A stretch of DNA of 7,056 bases from Candidatus Nomurabacteria bacterium. Lineage in GTDB: Bacteria > Patescibacteriota > Minisyncoccia > Phycocordibacterales > UBA2100. The position numbers were made by a program, and so were the translations under genes. The stretch spans positions 1 to 7,056 of the forward strand of contig CALRIB010000043.1 in the NCBI GenBank assembly GCA_943359705.1, read 5' to 3'. The stretch's first letter is position 1. Every line of letters starts with the position of its first letter. Under the pieces are notes generated by a model, which searched no databases, had not been told where the DNA came from, and was given only the letters and a program-made list of their open reading frames with translations. Shown piece by piece: positions 1-5,280 of the stretch.

Positions 1-453
1 GAAGGCCGTCATCGCATCCGACCATGAGCCTTGGAGGCGGAAGCCGATGATGTAGCCGACACCGAACATGAGAAGTACAACGAAAATGTTTCGCATCATG
101 TCCGCCACTGTGCGGCCGAGAAGGACGGCGCTTCGTGCCATCGGCAGGCTCTTGAACCGGTCGATTATTCCCTTGGAGAGATCGTCGACGAGCCCGATAC
201 CTGTTTGCATCGCGCCAAACACAGCGGTCTGCACCAAAATGCCGGGCAAAAGGAAATTGATGTATTGGCCACCGCCCGTCCGGATGGCGCCGCCGAACAC
301 GTACGTAAAAAGAAGCAGAAACATCACAGGCTGAATCGTTGAGAAAATAAGCAGCTGCGGCACGCGGCGGTAGCGTATGAGATTCCGCTCGACCATCGTG
401 AGAAGGTCGGTGAATATCCACCAGAAATGCCATGGCTTGAGTTGCGGGTTCAT
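1..453 (-). CDS. ABC-2 type transporter permease, DrrB family (N-terminal 151 residues; truncated by window edge)
   Basis: This is the membrane subunit of an ABC exporter; with the ATPase beside it, it would move a drug-like or lipid-like substrate out across the cytoplasmic membrane. The visible 151 residues contain hydrophobic segments at about 34-54, 67-88 and 121-139. Between the second and third lies the conserved ABC-2/DrrB cytoplasmic stretch (residues 91-122, including GIIDRFKSLPMARS), which couples permease to ATPase. Family members are usually about 250 residues with six helices, so roughly 100 residues lie beyond position 1. The ATG at 453-451 overlaps the ATPase stop codon as ATGA, which implies one mRNA and coupled translation. 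No Shine-Dalgarno sequence precedes it. The family call is firm; the substrate cannot be predicted from sequence. Confidence 0.9.
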   Translation of the reverse strand, partial: MNPQLKPWHFWWIFTDLLTMVERNLIRYRRVPQLLIFSTIQPVMFLLLFTYVFGGAIRTGGGQYINFLLPGILVQTAVFGAMQTGIGLVDDLSKGIIDRFKSLPMARSAVLLGRTVADMMRNIFVVLLMFGVGYIIGFRLQGSWSDAMTAF

Positions 454-1403
454 ACCATTTCAGCGCGATGGCCGGTTAGTTTGAGAAACGCCTCATCGAG
501 CGTCGGACGGCGAAGCTGCAAGTCTTCAAGAGTAATGTGCGCCACATCGAGCGCGCGGACGGCTTTTTGCAATGCGTCCGCACTCTGCGTGACCGGCAGG
601 CGCACAATACCGAGCTCCGAATCTATCACCGGCTCACCGCTACCGAGCGAGCGCAGCATTTGTGCCGCCTCGTTCACACGCGACGGTTCGGTGAGGTGCA
701 TTTCAAGCACATCTCCGCCGACAAGTGACTTCAATTCGTTGGGCGTCCCCTTGGCGACTATGCGCCCCTTATCGATGACGACGATCGTGTTCGCCAGATG
801 GTCGGCCTCTTCGAGATACTGCGTTGTGAGAAGCACGGTCGTGCCTGCCGCTTGAAGCTCGCGGATAATTTTCCAAAGTGCGAGGCGACTTCCCGGGTCG
901 AGCCCCGTCGTCGGTTCATCGAGAAAAAGGACGGGCGGTTTGTTGACGAGCGAAGCAGCAAGGTCGAGACGACGACGCATACCGCCGGAATACGTCTTCA
1001 GCGTACGGTCAGCTGCCTCAACGAGTCCGAACTGGACGAGTAATTCGCGAGCGCGTTGTTCCGAATCCGCTATTGAGTGATGGTACAGGCGGCCGACAAG
1101 CACAAGATTTTCGCGACCGGTGAGGTTTTCGTCTACAGCCGCGTACTGTCCCGCCAGGCCGATGAGCTGGCGCACGATACCTGCGTCGGTGACGACGTCA
1201 TAGCCCTCGACGCGAGCGGAACCCGTGTCGGGAGTGAGGAGGGTGGTGAGGATGCGCACGAGCGTCGTCTTGCCCGCGCCGTTGGGACCGAGAAGTCCGA
1301 CGATTGAACCTTTTTCTACAATGAGATCGATGCCGTCGAGCGCGCGAACGGTCGTTCCGTATGATTTTCGGATATTTGTGACGACGATGGATGCCTCTGC
1401 CAT
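450..1403 (-). CDS. ABC transporter ATP-binding protein, DrrA (daunorubicin resistance) family
   Basis: This 317-residue ATPase powers the exporter whose permease follows it. Visible motifs are Walker A GPNGAGKTT (39-47), Q-loop Gln87, signature YSGGM (138-142) and Walker B with catalytic glutamate, LFLDEPTTGLDP (159-170, Glu163). The switch position reads LLTTQYLEEAD, so the usual H-loop histidine is a glutamine. That is characteristic of DrrA proteins rather than a defect. The C-terminal extension ends in RRPTLDEAFLKLTGH (299 onward), the DrrA/DUF4162-type tail that contacts the membrane subunit. I chose ATG 1403: an in-frame TTG at 1418 lies inside the predicted promoter and adds only five residues. 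A TTGACT/TATGGT promoter would start the RNA at or next to this ATG. Transported substrate unknown. Confidence 0.94.
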   Translation of the reverse strand: MAEASIVVTNIRKSYGTTVRALDGIDLIVEKGSIVGLLGPNGAGKTTLVRILTTLLTPDTGSARVEGYDVVTDAGIVRQLIGLAGQYAAVDENLTGRENLVLVGRLYHHSIADSEQRARELLVQFGLVEAADRTLKTYSGGMRRRLDLAASLVNKPPVLFLDEPTTGLDPGSRLALWKIIRELQAAGTTVLLTTQYLEEADHLANTIVVIDKGRIVAKGTPNELKSLVGGDVLEMHLTEPSRVNEAAQMLRSLGSGEPVIDSELGIVRLPVTQSADALQKAVRALDVAHITLEDLQLRRPTLDEAFLKLTGHRAEMV

Positions 1404-1438
1404 TGCAACACCATACAATACAAAATATATCGAGTCAA
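1403..1438 (-). promoter_or_regulatory. Promoter of the ABC exporter operon, apparently leaderless
   Basis: On the minus strand TTGACT (1438-1433) is followed by a 17-base spacer and TATGGT (1415-1410), then six bases and the ATG at 1403. With standard sigma-70 geometry the first transcribed base is the A of the start codon. The -35 matches 5 of 6 consensus positions and the -10 matches 4 of 6. No Shine-Dalgarno sequence is present. The TSS is inferred. Confidence 0.6.
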
Positions 1439-1462
1439 TGAGCTCTTAATTATTCAGACACG

Positions 1463-1471
1463 TGCTATATT
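1463..1471 (+). promoter_or_regulatory. Extended -10 promoter of the ZIP transporter gene
   Basis: TGCTATATT is an extended -10 (TGn plus TATATT, 5 of 6 consensus). No convincing -35 is seen at 16-18 bases upstream, as is common for extended -10 promoters. The expected TSS near 1478 leaves about four untranslated bases before ATG 1482, and no ribosome binding site is present. An overlapping TATTCT (1468-1473) would shift the start to about 1480. Confidence 0.5.
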
Positions 1472-1481
1472 CTCCAACATC

Positions 1482-2198
1482 ATGCTTCTTGCAATCATAG
1501 GTGCTGCGGCATTCGGCGCTACCCTGCTGGGCGGACTCTTTGCCCTGCGATTCAGCGACAAGCTCCACCTTGTTCTCGGGTTCAGCGCCGGGGCCGTCAT
1601 CGGGGTTGCGTTCTTCGACCTGCTTCCCGAAGCAATTTCGCTTGGAGGCACTCAGTTTGAGGTGTCCGCCATAACGAGTATCGTCGCCTTGGCATTCTTG
1701 GTCTATCTTTTTCTCGACCGCTTTGTGATGCTTCATGCACACACGGAGGAAGACGGCCACGGACACAGTGCCGCGCTCGGCGCCGGCAGTCTCTCAATAC
1801 ACAGTTTTCTCGACGGTCTCGGTATCGGATTTGCGTTCCAGGTATCCCCTGCCGTCGGTTTCATCGTTGCCGCTGCTGTTTTGACGCATGATTTTTCGGA
1901 CGGCATCAATACGGTCAATCTCGTGCTGAAGAACGGCGGCTCGCGGAAAGACGCCTTTCGATGGCTCCTAGCCGACGCCGTAGCGCCCGTACTCGGCATC
2001 GTGGCCACGTTCTTTTTTGCGCTTCCGACAGCCGCGCTCGCGGTTATACTCGCGAGCTTCTGCGGTTTCTTCATCTATATCGGCGCGTCCGACCTTCTCC
2101 CGGAAAGTCATCACCGCCATCCGACAATTTGGACGACGATTGCGACAGCTCTCGGAATTCTGACCCTATACGTTGCCGTCTCGTTTGCGCATTTCTGA
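1482..2198 (+). CDS. ZIP family divalent metal transporter
   Basis: This 238-residue integral membrane protein probably brings Zn(II), Fe(II) or Mn(II) into the cytoplasm. Hydrophobic helices fill nearly the whole length. A histidine-rich loop lies at 85-95 (HAHTEEDGHGH) between the third and fourth helices, where ZIP proteins usually carry a metal-binding loop. The fourth helix has HSFLDG (107-112) and the fifth HDFSDG (136-141), matching the paired metal-site helices of the family. In the fifth helix the acidic residue after His is Asp, where many ZIPs have Glu; I believe a recognised bacterial subgroup shares this. A second His cluster, ESHHRH, occurs at 208-213. The gene diverges from the ABC exporter and its last 33 bases overlap the end of the opposing gene. 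No metal-regulator operator was recognised upstream, so which metal is carried is open. Confidence 0.92.
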   Translation: MLLAIIGAAAFGATLLGGLFALRFSDKLHLVLGFSAGAVIGVAFFDLLPEAISLGGTQFEVSAITSIVALAFLVYLFLDRFVMLHAHTEEDGHGHSAALGAGSLSIHSFLDGLGIGFAFQVSPAVGFIVAAAVLTHDFSDGINTVNLVLKNGGSRKDAFRWLLADAVAPVLGIVATFFFALPTAALAVILASFCGFFIYIGASDLLPESHHRHPTIWTTIATALGILTLYVAVSFAHF

Positions 2199-2804
2199 TT
2201 TCACGTACTTGTTGAAAATGGAACCGCAGAGACTCGCGGCCAATATTGTGAGCCACGCGAGAAGCGTGAAAGTCCCTGCTTGCGAAATCCGGCCTTCCAC
2301 TTCGCGCATGTTGCGCCCCGCGACAACGAAGCCCTTGTTGTCAGCAAGTTGGACAACAACAATCGCCTGACGAACATCAGGCATCGGCTGCCACGAAAGA
2401 CGATTCTCACCTGTCGCGGCCATCTGCTGCTCCTTGAAATATCTTTTCGATCCTGCACCATGCACTTTGCCCGATGCGAGGTCGTCGAAGATGCCCTGCG
2501 GCGGTTGCGGCGGCGCGCCGTCAAACACACCGGAAGACTCGAGCGGCTTTCCCGCGGAATCGTACACTGCTATCCATGGGGCAAGACTCTCTCTCAGGTC
2601 GACAACATTCGCTCGCGGAACGACCGCTGCGGGCGTGTATTCCTTATCAAGTGACACTGCGGCGTCCTCCGCCATCTGTACCTGCGGGTCGTTCAGCGTC
2701 TGACGGTAGTTCTGCTGGACGAGCGTATAAGAGAGCAGTGAGAGCCCGGTGACAGCCACCCCGATAGGTATCCACGAGAGGAGGGCGCGGACGAGCAGGT
2801 TCAT
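2166..2804 (-). CDS. Conserved membrane protein with extracytoplasmic sensor-like domain, function unknown
   Basis: This 212-residue protein has one helix at the N-terminus (about 5-30) and one near the C-terminus (about 176-197), with some 145 residues between them that should lie outside the membrane. It ends in a short basic tail (KSEMRKRDG). The middle part includes LAPWIAVYDSAGKPLESSG (74-92), LSWQPMPDVRQAIVV (136-150) and VVAGRNMREVEGR (160-172). This resembles PAS/Cache-like sensor ectodomains and an uncharacterised family I recognise only by its conserved VYD..G.PL and AGR..REVE blocks. No histidine kinase, GGDEF, HAMP or effector domain follows, so I do not call it a receptor. The ATG at 2804 sits exactly six bases after TATACT, and the C-terminal 10 codons plus the stop overlap the ZIP gene tail-to-tail. 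Confidence 0.8.
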   Translation of the reverse strand: MNLLVRALLSWIPIGVAVTGLSLLSYTLVQQNYRQTLNDPQVQMAEDAAVSLDKEYTPAAVVPRANVVDLRESLAPWIAVYDSAGKPLESSGVFDGAPPQPPQGIFDDLASGKVHGAGSKRYFKEQQMAATGENRLSWQPMPDVRQAIVVVQLADNKGFVVAGRNMREVEGRISQAGTFTLLAWLTILAASLCGSIFNKYVKSEMRKRDGNV

Positions 2805-2810
2805 GCGGCC

Positions 2811-2816
2811 AGTATA
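2811..2816 (-). promoter_or_regulatory. -10 box of the two-helix membrane protein gene, leaderless geometry
   Basis: Minus-strand TATACT (5 of 6 consensus) is followed by exactly six bases, GGCCGC, and then the ATG at 2804, so the predicted first transcribed base is the start codon itself. A -35 candidate TTTGTA (2839-2834, only 3 of 6) lies 17 bases upstream, inside the divergent kinase gene. This box shares bases 2815-2816 with the opposing -10. Confidence 0.6.
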
Positions 2817-2820
2817 TAAT
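2815..2820 (+). promoter_or_regulatory. -10 box of the dgkA-PAP2 operon, leaderless geometry
   Basis: TATAAT is a perfect consensus -10. The expected start at 2827-2828 coincides with the ATG at 2828. No -35-like hexamer was found 16-18 bases upstream. The box overlaps the opposite-strand TATACT, and the two together make up nearly all the signal in the 23-bp gap between the genes. Confidence 0.65.
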
Positions 2821-2827
2821 GGATGGA

Positions 2828-3190
2828 ATGCTCTACAAAAAACTCAGAAGCTTTGGGTATGCGTTCACAGGACTCAAAATCGCTTGGCGGGAGGAGTTTA
2901 ATTTCAGGTTTGAGGCGGTTTCGGCCGTCGCCGCACTTCTCCTGTCGTGGTATTTCCACCTTTCGGCGGTCGGTTGGGTCGTCGTCGTTATGCTCATCGG
3001 GCTCGTGCTGATGGCAGAAATATTTAATACTGCGCTTGAAGAACTCTGCGATAAGTTTCAGCCGACCCACGATCCGCACATCGCAAAGATTAAAGACCTC
3101 GGCGCTGCGGCGTCGTTCGTGGCCAATATTGCCGCACTTATCGCCGGCTGCATCATTTTTGTTCCGCGCATCCTTTCGATGCTCTTATGA
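2828..3190 (+). CDS. dgkA: Diacylglycerol kinase / undecaprenol kinase family protein
   Basis: This 120-residue membrane enzyme of the prokaryotic DAGK family transfers phosphate from ATP to a membrane lipid alcohol, either diacylglycerol or, as in many non-proteobacterial homologues, undecaprenol. The catalytic and metal-binding pattern is present: Glu22 and Glu29 in the N-terminal amphipathic part, Glu64-x2-Asn67-x3-Glu71 (AEIFNTALEEL), Asp75, and Lys89-Asp90 before the last helix (KIKDLGAAASFVANIAAL). Three hydrophobic helices lie at about 32-45, 48-70 and 92-115, the normal layout and length. I prefer ATG 2828 to the in-frame ATG 2819, because 2819 lies inside the TATAAT box and would not be transcribed from it. 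The stop overlaps the start of the PAP2 phosphatase. Substrate (lipid carrier or diacylglycerol) is undecided. Confidence 0.92.
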   Translation: MLYKKLRSFGYAFTGLKIAWREEFNFRFEAVSAVAALLLSWYFHLSAVGWVVVVMLIGLVLMAEIFNTALEELCDKFQPTHDPHIAKIKDLGAAASFVANIAALIAGCIIFVPRILSMLL

Positions 3191-3753
3191 TGAATCCTAT
3201 AGTCGCGCTCGACTCCCAGATATTGCAGACGCTGTACGCGATGCGTGACCCTGCCCTCGTCCACGCGCTTATCTATATCACCGAGCTCGGCGGCACCGTT
3301 GTGGTCGGCGGCATCTCGGCATGCGTCGGACTGTGGCTTCTCGCCAAAAAAAGAATCGAGTATCTCGCCGGCCTCTGTGTCTCGGTATTAGGCAGCGCGG
3401 CTGTCGTCTTTCTGCTGAAGGCACTCGTCCATCGCACCCGCCCGCCGGCGTTCTTCCAGGCTTATACCGAAACGGGCGCGTCTTTTCCAAGCGCGCACGC
3501 GGCAGTGTCCCTCGCTCTCTATGGCTTTCTTCTCTACATTATTTGGCGTATGCCGATTCGCAAAGAATGGCAGATTGCTAAAACTGTTGCCGTCTTCGTG
3601 CTCGTGGCTGTGATTGCATTTAGCCGCCTCTATCTCGGCGTGCACTTCTTCAGCGACGTCATCGGAGGCCTTGCCATCGGCGCGCTGTTCGTCTGGCTTG
3701 GGATACTGACGGTAAAAAAATGTGAGCAACTGCTCGGTACTACTTCACGTTGA
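3187..3753 (+). CDS. PAP2 family lipid phosphatase (probable undecaprenyl-diphosphatase or phosphatidate phosphatase)
   Basis: This 188-residue membrane enzyme carries all three motifs of the type 2 phosphatidic acid phosphatase family: KALVHRTRP (78-86, the KX6RP motif), PSAH (101-104, with Ala in place of the usual Gly of PSGH) and SRLYLGVHFFSD (146-157, SRX5HX3D). His104 and His153-Asp157 are the expected catalytic residues. Hydrophobic helices surround the motifs, so the active site would face the outer membrane leaflet. It starts at ATGATG overlapping the kinase stop (ATG 3187 or 3190), so the two are translated from one mRNA. A kinase making a polyprenyl or diacylglycerol phosphate paired with a phosphatase suggests recycling of the carrier lipid for wall or glycan synthesis; this is inference. 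Its last 14 bases overlap the end of pyrB. Confidence 0.92.
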   Translation: MMNPIVALDSQILQTLYAMRDPALVHALIYITELGGTVVVGGISACVGLWLLAKKRIEYLAGLCVSVLGSAAVVFLLKALVHRTRPPAFFQAYTETGASFPSAHAAVSLALYGFLLYIIWRMPIRKEWQIAKTVAVFVLVAVIAFSRLYLGVHFFSDVIGGLAIGALFVWLGILTVKKCEQLLGTTSR

Positions 3754-4645
3754 GAAGCGTTTTCAGAAGTGCCATACGCACCAAGACACCGTAGGCGGCC
3801 TGCTTGAAGTACACAGCGTGCGGAGAATCGTCGACTTCGGGTGATATTTCGCCTGCGCGCGGAAGCGGGTGAATCAGAATGGCTCCGTCCTTCATGTGGT
3901 CTGTCATCGGGCGCGTAATGATATACTTGCCGCGCAATTTTTCGTACTGGTCGTGGTCGGGTATCCATTCCTCTGCGATGCGTGTTTGATACACGACGTC
4001 GGCGGCACTCATCGCGCCCTCCAAATCCTCCGTTTCGTCGAAGGCCACATTTTTTTCTTTCAGATAGTCTTTGACGTCATCTTTCATTCGGAGCTCCGGC
4101 GCTGATACGAACGTCATTTTTACGTTCTCATACTTTGCGAGGAGGTAGGCGAGCGAACGAGCGGTTCGATAGTACGCAAGGTTGCCCACGAATGCGATGT
4201 GAAAGTCATCAGTCCGGCCTATCTCGCGCTGAATAGTGTACAGGTCAAGAAACGCTTGCGTCGGATGTTGGCCGACGCCGTCCCCCGCGTTGATGATTGG
4301 CACCTGGGAGACAGCGGCAGCGCGAGCAGCGGTGCCGACTTCGGGGTGGCGCAGTACGATGACATCAGCGTAATCGTCGACTATTCGTACGGTGTCCTCG
4401 ATGGTCTCGCCCTTGGTGGACGATGAAGATTCACTCGCATTTTCCATCGAGATAACGTGACCGCCGAGCCGGTACATCGCCGATTCGAACGAAAGTCGCG
4501 TGCGTGTCGAAGGCGCAAAAAAGAGAGAGGCCATGATGAGACCTGAGAGAGATTCGTCGCGTTTGCCCTCAAGCGATGTGGCAAGAGCAAAAAGACGCTT
4601 GAGAGATTCCCTATCGAACTGTTGCGTTTCGGTAAGGTGTTGCAC
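3740..4645 (-). CDS. pyrB: Aspartate carbamoyltransferase catalytic chain
   Basis: PyrB joins carbamoyl phosphate and L-aspartate to make N-carbamoyl-L-aspartate, the committed step of pyrimidine synthesis, in the cytoplasm. From GTG 4645 it is 301 residues, the normal size. Carbamoyl-phosphate-binding residues are present: FFAPSTRTR (42-50), Ser74 and Lys78 in SSSTKGE (the loop given to the neighbouring subunit), and HPTQ (127-130). The aspartate side has YRTARSL (159-165), QTRIAEEW (220-227) and HPLPRAGEI (259-267). The position of E. coli Gln231 is Ala224, and the Glu of FFEAS/FFEPS is Ala44. The GTG start is chosen because homologues begin near here and the upstream gene stops 11 bases before it. 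No pyrI or other pyr gene is adjacent, so a simple catalytic trimer is likely. Confidence 0.93.
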   Translation of the reverse strand: MQHLTETQQFDRESLKRLFALATSLEGKRDESLSGLIMASLFFAPSTRTRLSFESAMYRLGGHVISMENASESSSSTKGETIEDTVRIVDDYADVIVLRHPEVGTAARAAAVSQVPIINAGDGVGQHPTQAFLDLYTIQREIGRTDDFHIAFVGNLAYYRTARSLAYLLAKYENVKMTFVSAPELRMKDDVKDYLKEKNVAFDETEDLEGAMSAADVVYQTRIAEEWIPDHDQYEKLRGKYIITRPMTDHMKDGAILIHPLPRAGEISPEVDDSPHAVYFKQAAYGVLVRMALLKTLLNVK

Positions 4646-4656
4646 AAGCGTAAATG

Positions 4657-5193
4657 TTACACCCTCACAAAGATGCGCGCAAAGGATAGCTCGTGCGATT
4701 TGTTGTTGATGACCCAACGGTAGAGTGCCGGCGAGAGCAGGATGGAGAATGTGATCGTTCCCAGTAGGTGCATCAACGTGAACGGGATCTGGCCGACGAG
4801 GGCAACAGCCACGGACTGATGACCGAACACGGGGCCGATGAACATCGTGATGGCATCGTAGACTATCGTGCCGGGAATGCCGAAGAGAAGAAAATTCTTG
4901 ACGCTTGCTTCACGGTTTTTGAAAAAGTAGTGCGCGGCGAGACCGAGGAGCCCATAGCAGACTGCGGTGACCCACGTCCAACTTCCCCACCCGCTGGTGA
5001 CAGCATCGTGGAGAACTATGCCTAAGAAACCGAAAAGAAAACTCCCGACCGGCCCGTAACGCTTGGAGAACGGCATCACGGTGGCGAGCATCGGTTCGAA
5101 GTTGGGCGGGCGGAACGGGATAAGACGGAAGAGGAAAACAGCTGTCCAGCCAATAATAAACTTTAGAGTACTTGTGGAAAACGAAGATTGCAT
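4657..5193 (-). CDS. Integral membrane protein, ECF transporter S-component-like
   Basis: This 178-residue protein has about five to six hydrophobic helices (roughly 10-26, 48-65, 72-91, 99-120, 126-147 and 146-162). The first loop contains RLIPFRPPNFEPMLA (23-37), a pattern seen in S-component-like families (ECF vitamin uptake and the related DUF6580 group). There the protein binds a small vitamin or precursor and docks on a shared energising module. No EcfA or EcfT gene is in the window, and no residue pattern identifies a ligand, so both the family and the substrate are tentative. ATG 5193 is the sensible start: extending in frame to GTG 5253 would read through a terminator hairpin and give a charged, unlike N-terminus. 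It ends 11 bases before pyrB, so the two probably share an mRNA. Confidence 0.7.
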   Translation of the reverse strand: MQSSFSTSTLKFIIGWTAVFLFRLIPFRPPNFEPMLATVMPFSKRYGPVGSFLFGFLGIVLHDAVTSGWGSWTWVTAVCYGLLGLAAHYFFKNREASVKNFLLFGIPGTIVYDAITMFIGPVFGHQSVAVALVGQIPFTLMHLLGTITFSILLSPALYRWVINNKSHELSFARIFVRV

Positions 5194-5206
5194 GCTTGCC
5201 CGCCGA

Positions 5207-5222
5207 AGCCTTGGCGAAGGCT
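5207..5222. repeat. Hairpin element in the leader of the S-component-like gene
   Basis: AGCCTTGGCGAAGGCT is a perfect 6-bp inverted repeat with a GGCG loop, flanked by GCCCGCCGA and GGGGGA. It lies 13 bases upstream of ATG 5193 and would be transcribed in the leader. The sequence resembles short GC-rich palindromes that I recall as dispersed intergenic repeats in Parcubacteria-type genomes. Only one copy is in the window, so the repeat status is inferred. Confidence 0.45.
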
Positions 5223-5233
5223 GGGGGATTTTG

Positions 5234-5242
5234 AGTTTACCA
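5234..5242 (-). promoter_or_regulatory. Possible extended -10 promoter of the S-component-like gene
   Basis: Minus-strand TGGTAAACT (TGn plus TAAACT, 4 of 6) begins two bases after the U-tract of the preceding terminator. Transcription would start near 5227 and give a leader of about 34 bases holding the hairpin at 5207-5222. No -35 was recognised. The position just after a terminator is the main argument. Confidence 0.35.
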
Positions 5243-5243
5243 C

Positions 5244-5277
5244 AAAAAAGCACGGCCCCGCCGTAGGGGGGCCGTGC
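5244..5277 (-). terminator. Strong intrinsic terminator of the DUF5666-like secreted protein gene
   Basis: On the minus strand, GCACGGCCCC and GGGGCCGTGC form a perfect 10-bp GC-rich stem (5277-5268 with 5259-5250) around an 8-base loop. Six T residues follow directly (5249-5244). It lies 15 bases beyond the stop codon at 5293. The plus strand has no T-run after the stem, so it acts in one direction. Confidence 0.92.
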
Positions 5278-5280
5278 CTA

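Noticed and set aside
427..855. A 142-codon plus-strand open frame
   Set aside because: It lies wholly antisense to the ABC ATPase gene, whose Walker and signature motifs prove the minus strand; the plus-strand peptide is Ser/Arg-rich and matches nothing.
1404..1418. TTG at 1418 as start of the ABC ATPase
   Set aside because: It lies between the predicted -35 and -10, adds five residues not expected in the family and has no ribosome binding site.
2199..2260. Terminator after the ZIP gene
   Set aside because: No stem followed by a T-run is visible on the plus strand; the sequence is the coding end of the opposing gene.
2166..2804. Histidine kinase or chemoreceptor gene
   Set aside because: The sensor-like region is followed by only one helix and a 15-residue tail; no HAMP, HisKA, HATPase or MCP signal sequence is present, and the next gene on that strand is absent because a convergent gene follows.
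4646..4717. Upstream in-frame start of pyrB near 4717
   Set aside because: It would overlap the end of the S-component-like gene by about 60 bases and add 24 residues absent from PyrB proteins.
5194..5253. GTG 5253 as start of the S-component-like protein
   Set aside because: The extension would be translated from the terminator stem and the GC palindrome and gives a Pro/Arg-rich N-terminus; ATG 5193 fits the membrane topology.
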